Of a DNA stretch of 44,282 bases, positions 25,159 through 32,214 are shown piece after piece; the stretch's first letter is position 1; every line of letters begins with the position of its first letter. The DNA is from Mycobacterium sp. 852002-50816_SCH5313054-b (GTDB lineage: Bacteria; Actinomycetota; Actinomycetes; Mycobacteriales; Mycobacteriaceae): assembly GCF_001667185.1 (NCBI RefSeq), contig NZ_LZIC01000119.1, forward strand, positions 1 to 44,282, given 5' to 3'. The position numbers and the translations under genes were made by a program. Under the pieces are notes generated by a model that saw nothing but the letters and a program-made list of their open reading frames with translations, made no database searches and was not told the origin of the DNA.

Positions 25159-26699
25159 ACACCGACCAACACACCGAAACCCCGGTTTGCACAACGGTTC
25201 CGGTCGTCGTCATCGGCGCCGGCCCCACCGGCATCACCGCGGCCACGCTGCTGGCCCAATACGGTGTCCAATGCCTGGTGTTGGAGCGGCATAACGACGT
25301 CTATCCCCAACCGCGGGCGGTGCACGCCGACGACGAGATCTACCGCATCCTGGCCCGAGTCGGCCTCGGCGACGAATTCGCCGCCGCCTCGCGCCCGGGG
25401 AGAGGTCTTCGGCTGCTGGACCCGAAGATGCGGGTGCTGGAGGAGTTTCGCCGTGACCGACAAGACAGCCTGCACGGCTTCCCCCAGATGAACATGTTCG
25501 ATCAGCCCGAGTTGGAAGCACTGCTGCGCGCCAACCTCAAAAAGCACCCCGGTGTGGTGCTGCGGGGCAACGCCGAAGTCACCGCCATCTCCCAGACTGA
25601 ACCGGGACGAGTGCGGGTCAGCTTCACCGACCGCGTCAGCGGCAACCAGCACAGTGTCGAGGCCGCCTACGTCTTGGGCTGCGACGGCGCCAACAGCGCG
25701 GTCCGCACCGCGATCGGCGCCGCCATGGAGAATCTGCATTTCGAGCAGCGCTGGCTGGTCATCGATATCGACACCGGCGCCCAGCTGCACCAATGGGACG
25801 GGGTGTACCAGGTCTGCAACCCCGTTCGCGCCGCCACCTACATGCGCGTCGGCGACACCCGCTACCGCTGGGAATTCCGGTTACTCGACGGGGAGACCGC
25901 CGCGAACTACCAAAGCATCACCGAGATCGTTCCGCTGCTCTCACCCTGGCTGGGCGAAACCCCCGCCGAGCAGCTGAGGTTGGTGCGGGTGACCGAGTAC
26001 ACTTTCAAGGCCCAGCTGGCCAACCGGTGGCGTGACCGCAATGTATTCATCGTCGGCGACGCCGCCCACACCACCCCACCGTTCGTCGGCCAAGGCATGG
26101 CTGCCGGGCTGCGCGACGCGTTGAACCTGACCTGGAAGCTGGCCGGCGTGCTCAACGGCGACCTCTCCGACACGGTGCTGGACACCTATCAGCTGGAGCG
26201 AAAACCCCACGTCCGCTCCATGATTGGCGTCGCGATCTCGATGGGGTTGGCGATGACCGCCGGCGGGGAGGTCGGCAACATCTTCCGCCGGGCAGTGTTT
26301 CCCCAAATACGGCACCTGCCCTTCATCGGGACCAGAGTCGTCGACGGCGTCACCCCGGCACTGCGGAGATCTGCCCTGGTGATCAAGTCACCAAGCCCGC
26401 GGCAGCTGGCCGGCAACCAGTGCCCCAATCCTGCTGTGGGTGGCGGTCTTCGACTCGACGACGTGATCGGCAACCGATTCGCGCTGATCACCACCTCACG
26501 GCTAAACGCTGAGCAGCGAACGGAGCTGGACCGCCGCGGAGCCGCCGTCATCACCACCGTGCCGGGAAGCCAACTCGACCGCTGGCTACGGCAAGGCGGT
26601 GCCACCGCGGCGATCATCCGGCCCGACAGCACCGTGATGCAGGCCGGCCGCAGTGCAGAGGCGCTTTGCCGGGTAGTGCCTCCGTTTCGCAACGGTTGA
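25155..26699 (+). CDS. FAD-dependent aromatic hydroxylase (MhpA/PheA-like)
   Basis: 514 residues, group A flavoprotein monooxygenase using NAD(P)H and O2. The FAD-binding motif is GAGPTG (21-26) in VVVIGAGPTGITAATLL. The DG motif is in VLGCDGANSAVRTAIG, and the GD motif with D302 is in VFIVGDAAHTTPPFVGQGM. The C-terminal thioredoxin-like part is shorter than in phenol hydroxylases. It resembles 3-(3-hydroxyphenyl)propionate hydroxylase MhpA and would supply a catechol to the extradiol enzyme. Substrate not assigned. Confidence 0.88.
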   Translation: MNTDQHTETPVCTTVPVVVIGAGPTGITAATLLAQYGVQCLVLERHNDVYPQPRAVHADDEIYRILARVGLGDEFAAASRPGRGLRLLDPKMRVLEEFRRDRQDSLHGFPQMNMFDQPELEALLRANLKKHPGVVLRGNAEVTAISQTEPGRVRVSFTDRVSGNQHSVEAAYVLGCDGANSAVRTAIGAAMENLHFEQRWLVIDIDTGAQLHQWDGVYQVCNPVRAATYMRVGDTRYRWEFRLLDGETAANYQSITEIVPLLSPWLGETPAEQLRLVRVTEYTFKAQLANRWRDRNVFIVGDAAHTTPPFVGQGMAAGLRDALNLTWKLAGVLNGDLSDTVLDTYQLERKPHVRSMIGVAISMGLAMTAGGEVGNIFRRAVFPQIRHLPFIGTRVVDGVTPALRRSALVIKSPSPRQLAGNQCPNPAVGGGLRLDDVIGNRFALITTSRLNAEQRTELDRRGAAVITTVPGSQLDRWLRQGGATAAIIRPDSTVMQAGRSAEALCRVVPPFRNG

Positions 26700-26753
26700 G
26701 CGCACCGCTGACCAAACGACCACCGATCCTAACGAGAACAGGAGCAATTTCTC

Positions 26754-27350
26754 ATGTCCGATCACACCGCCGCCTTGGGCGGACGCCTGCCTTTGGCCGA
26801 TCCCGCCGCTCTCCTTGGGGCGCAACGAGAACTCTTCGACACCATGACCAGCGCCGTGGTCCCGTGGGCCGACGACACCGGCTTCCAAAGCACCACCGAC
26901 GACGGACGACTCATCGGGCCTTTCAACCCCATGCTGCTCAATCCGGCCATGACGTCAGTGTCTTCCCCGCTCCTGTTGGGCGAGAGGGAACACACGTCGT
27001 TAAGCACACGGGTCCGTGAAGTGGTGATCCTCGCGGTGGGCGCCGTCTGGCGGTCCGACTACGAGCTGTACGCCCATTCGGCCGCGGCCCGCAAAGTCGG
27101 CATCTCTGATGACGCCATCCGGGTGCTCGCCACCGGTGGAATACCCGACGACCTCAGCGAGGACGAAAAGATCGCTGCAGAACTGACGCGGCAGCTTTCA
27201 ACCCGTCACCGTGTCGACGAAACGCTCTACCGGCAGGCCGAAAACCGCTTTGGCAAAAAAGGATTGACCGACATCGCCATCCTCATCGGCATCTACCACG
27301 CAGTGTGCACAACGCTCAACCTGTTCGAGATACCTGCTCCGCACGAGTAG
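26754..27350 (+). CDS. Carboxymuconolactone decarboxylase-like protein
   Basis: 198 residues with the CMD fold: REVVILAVGAVWRSDYELYA (about 90-109) occupies the position of the AhpD CxxC motif but has no Cys pair. HSAAARKVGISDDAIRVLA follows. It thus resembles CMD lyases rather than AhpD peroxidase partners. It sits between the hydroxylase and the intradiol dioxygenase genes and could handle a lactone product. That role is inferred from context. Confidence 0.8.
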   Translation: MSDHTAALGGRLPLADPAALLGAQRELFDTMTSAVVPWADDTGFQSTTDDGRLIGPFNPMLLNPAMTSVSSPLLLGEREHTSLSTRVREVVILAVGAVWRSDYELYAHSAAARKVGISDDAIRVLATGGIPDDLSEDEKIAAELTRQLSTRHRVDETLYRQAENRFGKKGLTDIAILIGIYHAVCTTLNLFEIPAPHE

Positions 27351-27407
27351 TAGAGGGAACTGCGATGAACAACTCGCTCGTCGCTCGTTAAAAGGAGAAA
27401 CAAAGAA

Positions 27408-27635
27408 ATGAAAAAACTCACTGTTGCCCTAGCCGCCGGGTTGGCTGCGGCGAGCATCGGCTTGGCCTCGCTTGCAACCGTTTCGCCGGCGGCGAGCCTG
27501 GCCAGCTGCGGTGACGGCTGGTACTGGAACAGCAACACCAATTCCTGCGTGCCCAATGGCTTTCCGAGTGACCCCCCCAACGGGTGCCTCACCGGTGACG
27601 GTCGACACGTCAACGGCACCATCTGTGCCAACTGA
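27408..27635 (+). CDS. Small secreted Cys-containing protein
   Basis: 75 residues: a Sec signal (MKKLTVALAAGLAAASIGLA, cleavage likely after the following Ala-rich stretch), then a mature part of about 40 residues with CGDGWYWNSNTNSC and a second Cys pair (CLTGDGRHVNGTIC). The DGWYW motif links it to the broken gene at 6579. GGAGAAACAAAG precedes the ATG. The function is unknown. Confidence 0.65.
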   Translation: MKKLTVALAAGLAAASIGLASLATVSPAASLASCGDGWYWNSNTNSCVPNGFPSDPPNGCLTGDGRHVNGTICAN

Positions 27636-27652
27636 TATCCAACGGAGTCGAC

Positions 27653-27952
27653 ATGAACGTTTCCACGACTCCCGCGGCTACGGTGAGTTCGTGCGGTACG
27701 CGAGCGGCGGTGGTGGCCTTGGGATCTTGGGCGACAGCGTCGGAGGTGCATCCGCGGCCGCTGACCGCGACCTGCAACGACAATCAAAAAGCGCGCTGCG
27801 CCAATGGCGGGTTTGCCGTGCGCAGCTGCTGCTCCCCGCGGCCGACGACCGCGGCTGCGTGCGGCATACCAGAGTGTGGATCCCACGATCACAACCGAAT
27901 GGGAGCTAAGAATGAACACGCGTGGCGATACTTCAGCCCTGATCACGCCTGA
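27653..27952 (+). CDS. Doubtful Cys-rich ORF
   Basis: 99 codons from ATG 27653, preceded by ACGGAG. It has eight Cys (CNDNQKARCANGGFAVRSCC), but the signal is weak and the 3' end overlaps the dioxygenase gene by 41 bases. It could be a decayed relative of the small secreted protein before it, or not be translated. Confidence 0.3.
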   Translation: MNVSTTPAATVSSCGTRAAVVALGSWATASEVHPRPLTATCNDNQKARCANGGFAVRSCCSPRPTTAAACGIPECGSHDHNRMGAKNEHAWRYFSPDHA

Positions 27953-28820
27953 CCAGCAGGCGATCGAGGATGACCTCGAGGCCCGCGTCGTCGCGTCATT
28001 CGACAACACCCCTAACCCGCGAGTCCGACAGGTAATGCAGTCGCTGACCCGGTATCTGCACGACTTTATTCGCGACGTGCGGCTTAGCGAGCAAGAGTGG
28101 AAAGCCGCCATCGAATTCCTCACCGCGTGCGGGCACATCACCGACGAGTATCGCCAGGAATTCGAGATGCTTTCAGACGTTCTCGGTGTTTCCATGCAGA
28201 CCATTGCCGTCAATAACGCCTTCTATGCCAATGCCACACAGGCCACGGTGTTCGGTCCGTTCTTTGTCGACGGCTCCCCGTACGTCCCGCTCGGCGGCGA
28301 CATCGCCGGCGGCGCCGTCGGCGAGCCTTGTTGGGTGGAGGGCACGGTCACCGACAGTGCTGGCAATTTGGTCCCCGAGGCCCGGATCGAAGTGTGGGAG
28401 TGCGACGCGAACGGACTCTATGACGTGCAATACCCCGACGGGCGAGTCGCGGACCGAGCCCATTTATTCACCGACGCCGACGGATCCTATCGGTTCTGGG
28501 GGCTCACTCCCATCCCGTACCCGGTTCCACACGACGGCCCGGTCGGGGTGTTGCTCGCGGCTGCGGCGCGCTTACCGATGCGAGCGGCGCACTTACACTT
28601 CATGGTCAGCGCCAAGGACCTGCGGACCCTGGTCACCCAGATCTTTGTGGCCGGCGACGACCTGCTGACCCGCGACAGCGTGTTCGGTGTCAAGGATTCT
28701 CTCGTCAAGGAGTTCCACGCGCAGGCTCCCGGCACCCCAGGCCCCGATGGCCGCGACCTGGGTGAGAGCCCATGGACGCGGGTGCTTTTCGACATTGTGC
28801 TTGCGCCCTGCGCAATATGA
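27912..28820 (+). CDS. Intradiol ring-cleavage dioxygenase (hydroxyquinol/catechol 1,2-dioxygenase type)
   Basis: 302 residues. The N-terminal helical Dioxygenase_N domain is about 35-100 (NPRVRQVMQSLTRYLHDFIR). The beta-sandwich holds the Fe(III) ligands expected at Y170 in ECDANGLYDVQYPD, Y203 in PIPYPVPHDGPVG, and H227 and H229 in MRAAHLHFMVSA. It should open catechol or hydroxyquinol between the hydroxyls. ATG 27912 places the N-terminal domain correctly; the frame also runs in from upstream. It is the last gene before the right island end. Confidence 0.85.
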   Translation: MNTRGDTSALITPDQQAIEDDLEARVVASFDNTPNPRVRQVMQSLTRYLHDFIRDVRLSEQEWKAAIEFLTACGHITDEYRQEFEMLSDVLGVSMQTIAVNNAFYANATQATVFGPFFVDGSPYVPLGGDIAGGAVGEPCWVEGTVTDSAGNLVPEARIEVWECDANGLYDVQYPDGRVADRAHLFTDADGSYRFWGLTPIPYPVPHDGPVGVLLAAAARLPMRAAHLHFMVSAKDLRTLVTQIFVAGDDLLTRDSVFGVKDSLVKEFHAQAPGTPGPDGRDLGESPWTRVLFDIVLAPCAI

Positions 28821-29050
28821 GCTCCCCAGCCGCTATTCAAGCGCGTCGGCAGCACCACGAACTGCCGGCGTGTCGCGGGGGACGCCGAGGGGCCCACACT
28901 TGCCGCTCGGTGTTATGGCCACGGATTTGGCCACGGAACACGGTGCAACCGATGCGAACAAGCGGTACGGGGCGAGACAACTTGGACGGCTGAACGTCGC
29001 TGGCCTGCGGCTATGACACCCAGCGTAGTGTGGAAGACCGCGAACGGTTA
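28821..29050. other. Right-end non-coding stretch of the island
   Basis: About 230 bases without a gene. It holds the right arm-type repeat (28916-28934) and leads into the partial tRNA copy. Confidence 0.6.
28916..28934 (+). repeat. Right arm-type direct repeat TGGCCAC-N5-TGGCCAC
   Basis: TGGCCAC at 28916-28922 and 28928-28934, separated by GGATT. The same 7-mer, spacing and orientation occur at 6226-6244. In a circular form the two pairs would flank the core on either side, as P and P' arms do. Confidence 0.5.
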
Positions 29051-29099
29051 GCTCATAACTCAGAGGTCGCAGGTTCGAATCCTGTCCCCGCTACCAGGT
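29051..29099 (+). repeat. attR-type core: displaced 3' end of tRNA-Met
   Basis: 49 bp matching tRNA positions from the anticodon loop to beyond CCA, with one mismatch at 29060 in the anticodon-stem strand. There is no matching 5' half upstream, so it cannot give a tRNA. The T-arm and acceptor 3' strand are intact, and a terminator follows. This is what remains when an element integrates into a tRNA gene. Confidence 0.85.
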
Positions 29100-29104
29100 G
29101 AAAT

Positions 29105-29136
29105 GGCTCCCGGAGGAAACTCCGGGAGCCGTTTTT
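29105..29136 (+). terminator. Hairpin terminator after the partial tRNA
   Basis: A perfect 11-bp stem (GGCTCCCGGAG/CTCCGGGAGCC) with loop GAAA and a T run. Probably the original terminator of the chromosomal tRNA-Met, now separated from it. It could also stop the converging TetR transcript. Confidence 0.85.
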
Positions 29137-29140
29137 GCGC

Positions 29141-29722
29141 CTACCCCCGTTTCCCGGTGAACTCGTTGACGAGCAGTTGGAGACGGTCCGCGTCGTGGGT
29201 GGGGCGCAGGCGTCCGGTACGGGCGAGGGTGACCAGACCGTGCAGGGCGGCCCAGAACACCTCGGTGAGCGTGTCGGTGTCCTGCTCGTCGGCGGCCATG
29301 CCCACCGCTTGATGCAACGCGGCGAAGGCCGCGACGAGCTGGGGCGGTGTGTCCTCGGCCGCGAAGCGCAAGGTGGTCGTGCGGGTGAACATGGCGTCGT
29401 AAACCGCCGGGTTGTCGCGGGCGAAATCGAGATAGGCGTGGGCCACCCGGGTCAGGGTGTCACTCGCCGCGTCGGTGTCGGACCGGGCGGCCCGGATCAC
29501 GTCGGCGAGTTCGGCGAACCCATCGAGGGCGACGGCGTCGGCGATTTGTTCCATGCCGGCGAAGTGCTTGTACAACACCGGCTGGCTGTACTCGATCTCG
29601 GTGGACAGCCGACGGGTGGTGACGGCCTCCCAGCCCTCGGTCTCGGCCAGCTTGCGCGCGGTTCCGACGATCAGCTGCCGGCGGGCGGCGCGTTCGCGCT
29701 CACGCCGATCCTCAATGGCCAT
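29141..29722 (-). CDS. TetR-family regulator
   Basis: 193 residues. The helix-turn-helix is at about 12-58 (RRQLIVGTARKLAETEGWEA, recognition helix EIEYSQPVLYKHFAGMEQIA), followed by a TetR_C ligand domain ending in LLVNEFTGKRG. ATG 29720-29722 gives the usual short N-terminus; an earlier ATG (29755) would lie in the inverted repeat. It is divergent from the membrane-protein gene, with the operator between. Confidence 0.85.
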   Translation of the reverse strand: MAIEDRRERERAARRQLIVGTARKLAETEGWEAVTTRRLSTEIEYSQPVLYKHFAGMEQIADAVALDGFAELADVIRAARSDTDAASDTLTRVAHAYLDFARDNPAVYDAMFTRTTTLRFAAEDTPPQLVAAFAALHQAVGMAADEQDTDTLTEVFWAALHGLVTLARTGRLRPTHDADRLQLLVNEFTGKRG

Positions 29723-29748
29723 ACCTGACGATATCACAGCTAGAAAAA

Positions 29749-29795
29749 CTAGCAACGCTATTGACGCGGGGGTGGCGAGGGGTTAGCGTTGCTAG
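29749..29795. promoter_or_regulatory. Inverted repeat operator for the TetR regulator
   Basis: CTAGCAACGCTA (29749-29760) and TAGCGTTGCTAG (29784-29795) are exact reverse complements, 23 bp apart. A smaller GCTAG/CTAGC pair overlaps the left arm (29739-29753). It lies in the divergent promoter, so it is probably bound by the adjacent TetR protein. Confidence 0.7.
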
Positions 29796-29821
29796 CACTT
29801 ACGAGTGAGGGGAGTTGGGAC

Positions 29822-30298
29822 ATGACTTTGGACGACATCACCCGTGCCACCGCGCTGATCGCGGTACTGGGCACTGCGGTGGTCTACGGCACGGACGTCT
29901 TCTGCGCGATGGTGCTGCGACCGGCGTTGGCGTTGGTGAACGACGATGCCTTGGTCGCGGTGACCGGACACGTGCACCGATACGGTGACCGGCGCATGCC
30001 GGTGCCGGGCGTGCTCGGGATCGTCTCCGCCGCGGTCACGACGGTGCTGGCCGCGGTCGGCGCACACTGGGCCCCGGCCATCGCGGCGGGCACCGCCCTG
30101 GTCCTGCTGCTGATCTGGCTGGTGCTCTACACCCGGGTCAGCGCGCCCATCAATCGGCAACTGACCGCGGCCGCCCAAGCCGGACAACCACTCCCGAACG
30201 GGCGTGCGCTGCAAGCGAAGTGGGATTCGATCATCGACGCTCGCGCGACACTGCAGGGCCTGGCGGTGGCCGCCCTCTGCGCGGTGCAAATGATCTGA
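29822..30298 (+). CDS. DUF1772-like membrane protein
   Basis: 158 residues with four hydrophobic segments (TALIAVLGTAVVYGTDVFCA; GIVSAAVTTVLAAVGAHWAP; TALVLLLIWLVLYTRV; GLAVAALCAVQMI). The layout and the INRQLTAAA and WDSIIDARATLQG segments fit the DUF1772/anthrone-oxygenase-like family. Start ATG 29822, preceded by GAGGGGAG. It begins a plus-strand unit under the TetR operator. Confidence 0.65.
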   Translation: MTLDDITRATALIAVLGTAVVYGTDVFCAMVLRPALALVNDDALVAVTGHVHRYGDRRMPVPGVLGIVSAAVTTVLAAVGAHWAPAIAAGTALVLLLIWLVLYTRVSAPINRQLTAAAQAGQPLPNGRALQAKWDSIIDARATLQGLAVAALCAVQMI

Positions 30299-30349
30299 CA
30301 CGTCCCACCTACCCGTCAGTCGAATTTCACTGCAAGGAGACCGATTTCG

Positions 30350-30667
30350 ATGCTCCAGCTCAGGACCTACACGCTGCGGTCGCCGGAAGCCTTAAAGCAG
30401 TACGCGACAGTGCACTGGGCGCGGCACCTGGCCACCTTCGCGGCGTTCGGGGTCACCACGCACGGCGTGTGGACCGAGCGCAGCGGCGACGCGAATCGAC
30501 TCGTCGCGCTGATCGGCTACCCGCCCGGCGCCGACCCCGACCAGCTCACGCCGCACATCATGGCCAGCCCTGAATTCGCCGCCGACATGGCCGGTTTCGA
30601 CGTCGACGACATCGTCGACGTTCAGACCGCACTGCTCGACCCGACGCCGTTTTCACCGATCCACTAA
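30350..30667 (+). CDS. NIPSNAP-like small protein
   Basis: 105 residues with an alpha/beta barrel pattern (LQLRTYTLRSPEALKQYATV; HWARHLATFAAFGVTTHGVW; end DIVDVQTALLDPTPFSPIH), characteristic of NIPSNAP/dimeric-barrel proteins. No catalytic residue can be assigned. CAAGGAGACC precedes the ATG. It lies in a unit with two small membrane proteins. Confidence 0.6.
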   Translation: MLQLRTYTLRSPEALKQYATVHWARHLATFAAFGVTTHGVWTERSGDANRLVALIGYPPGADPDQLTPHIMASPEFAADMAGFDVDDIVDVQTALLDPTPFSPIH

Positions 30668-30688
30668 CGAAACCCAGGAGGGCTCGAC

Positions 30689-31072
30689 ATGACCATCACC
30701 ACCGCCATCGGCTACGTTCTCGCCGGACTCCTCGCCGCGGCCATCATCTTCATCGGCGCACGCTTCCTGGTCGCGCCGCGCGTCGCCGCCGCCGGCTACG
30801 GCGTGCTGCCCGATCTGGACCAACCGGGTGCGGGTGCCTACCTGAGCGTCAAGGGCATACGCGACATCGCCACGGGGCTGTTCGTCATCATCCTGATGAT
30901 CGCCGGCGCGACCCACTTGGTCGGCTGGGTCATGTTGGCCGCCACGATCATCCCGATCGCCGACGCCGCCATCGTGCTGCGCAACGGCGGCTCCAAGTCG
31001 GTCGCCTGGGGCGTCCACGGCGGGACCGCCGCCGTCATGCTGGTCACGACCGCGTTGCTGCTGGTGTCCTAA
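30689..31072 (+). CDS. DUF4267-like membrane protein
   Basis: 127 residues and four hydrophobic helices (IGYVLAGLLAAAIIFIGARF at the N-terminus; TGLFVIILMIAGATHLVGWV; MLAATIIPIADAAIVL; TAAVMLVTTALLLVS). SVKGIRDIATGL is a family-like segment. CCAGGAGGG lies before the ATG. The function is unknown. Confidence 0.65.
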   Translation: MTITTAIGYVLAGLLAAAIIFIGARFLVAPRVAAAGYGVLPDLDQPGAGAYLSVKGIRDIATGLFVIILMIAGATHLVGWVMLAATIIPIADAAIVLRNGGSKSVAWGVHGGTAAVMLVTTALLLVS

Positions 31073-31119
31073 GCGGGAGATCGCCGGTATGACGACGATC
31101 ACATAACACCGCAGGAATT

Positions 31120-31135
31120 GCTTCGACATCGAAGC
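31120..31135. promoter_or_regulatory. TTCGA-N2-TCGAA site 1 (MarR operator)
   Basis: GCTTCGACATCGAAGC, arms GCTTCGA/TCGAAGC. Together with sites at 31156 and 32991 it defines a motif at the two promoters around the MarR gene. Confidence 0.65.
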
Positions 31136-31155
31136 GAGTTGTACGGCGCGTAGCT

Positions 31156-31171
31156 GCTTCGAAATCGAAGC
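31156..31171. promoter_or_regulatory. TTCGA-N2-TCGAA site 2 (MarR operator)
   Basis: GCTTCGAAATCGAAGC, 36 bp to the right of site 1 and 20 bases before the quinone-reductase ATG. Two sites on one promoter suggest tight repression. Confidence 0.65.
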
Positions 31172-31191
31172 AATTGACTGAGGAGGGACAC

Positions 31192-32136
31192 ATGAAGGCT
31201 GTGCGGTACCACGAATACGGCGGTAGCGACGTTCTGCGATACGAGGAGGCCCCGCGACCGGTGCCGGGCCCCGGGCAGGCGCTGGTGAAGGTGGCCGCCA
31301 CCTCGTTCAATCCGGTGGATGCGGGCATCCGCGGCGGCTACCTGGCCGAGGTGTACAAGATCAGCTTCCCGCACATTCCCGGCGTCGACGTGGCGGGCAC
31401 CATCACCGAACTCGGCGAGGGCGTGACGGGCTGGAACGTCGGCGACGCGGTCGTGGCGTTTCTGGCGCTCGACGCCGACGGCGCCGCCGCCCAGTACGCG
31501 CTGGTGCCGGCCGAATTGCTGGCCGCCGCCCCGACCTCGGTGCCGCTGGCCGACGCGGCAGCGCTGCCGGAGGCCGCGTTGACGGCGTGGCAGGCGCTGT
31601 TCGAGATCGCCGGGCTGGCCGCCGGTCAGTCGCTTTTGATCAACGGTGCCTCCGGCGCGGTCGGCGGTTACGCCATTCAGTTGGCCAAGCAGGCCGGCGC
31701 CGTCGTCACCGCGACCGCCAAGGCGCGCGACGCCGAGCGGCTGCGCGGCTTGGGTGCGCAGCGCATCGTCGGCTACATCGACTACACCCGCTCGCCGGTC
31801 GACGTCGACGGTGCGCCGTTCGACGTGGTGCTCAACCTCGTCAGCACCACCGACGAGCAGACCGAGGCCCTCATCGGCGTGGTCGCCGACGCCGGTTTCC
31901 ACGTCGGCACCATGGTTTTCGGGCCGGACAACCCACCCCGGGGAGTCCGCACGCAGCGGGTCTTCGTCCGCAGTGACGCCGCCCAGCTCGCCGGGCTGGT
32001 CCGTCGCGTCGACGACGGGCAACTGCGCATCGAGGTCGCCGAGCGCCGGCCGCTCGGGCAGGCCGCGGCCGTGCACGCCGCCTCCGACGAAGGACGCCTA
32101 CACGGCAAGACCGTCCTCGTCCCTGCCGACCAGTAA
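31192..32136 (+). CDS. Zinc-free NADP-dependent quinone reductase (MDR family)
   Basis: 314 residues, medium-chain reductase of the quinone-oxidoreductase branch. The GroES-like part includes MKAVRYHEYGGSDVLRYEEA and FPHIPGVDVAGTITELGEG; the Rossmann part has LLINGASGAVGGYAIQLAKQ. It lacks the structural-zinc Cys set and the catalytic-zinc Cys/His of alcohol dehydrogenases. GAGGAGGGAC precedes ATG 31192. It is under two TTCGA palindromes and heads a unit with the SDR and MarR genes. Confidence 0.88.
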   Translation: MKAVRYHEYGGSDVLRYEEAPRPVPGPGQALVKVAATSFNPVDAGIRGGYLAEVYKISFPHIPGVDVAGTITELGEGVTGWNVGDAVVAFLALDADGAAAQYALVPAELLAAAPTSVPLADAAALPEAALTAWQALFEIAGLAAGQSLLINGASGAVGGYAIQLAKQAGAVVTATAKARDAERLRGLGAQRIVGYIDYTRSPVDVDGAPFDVVLNLVSTTDEQTEALIGVVADAGFHVGTMVFGPDNPPRGVRTQRVFVRSDAAQLAGLVRRVDDGQLRIEVAERRPLGQAAAVHAASDEGRLHGKTVLVPADQ

Positions 32137-32214
32137 CGCGCTGCCACAACAACATTCATTGATTGAGGTGGGGCCGTTGCCCGCGACGGCCCCACTCGAA
32201 AGGAAACTCCCATC

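Larger units (their letters stand above)
6132..29099. mobile_element. Putative tRNA-integrated genomic island (~23 kb)
   Basis: Bounded by an intact initiator tRNA-Met on the left and a displaced 3' tRNA copy on the right, with matching TGGCCAC-N5-TGGCCAC repeats inside each end. The content is accessory: regulators, a peroxide/iron operon, an ECF sigma factor and an aromatic-type catabolic cluster. I see no integrase, excisionase, relaxase or transposase frame inside. It is therefore either a decayed element or one that moves with enzymes supplied elsewhere. The boundaries are direct observations; mobility is inference. Confidence 0.75.

Noticed and set aside
29051..29097. A second functional tRNA-Met
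   Set aside because: There is no 5' acceptor or D-arm half upstream and the anticodon stem strand is changed. It is a partial copy.
29725..29737. TGACGATATCACA as a fourth copy of the island TetR site
   Set aside because: Only the left half matches. It lies outside the island, at the start of a different TetR gene that has its own inverted repeat.
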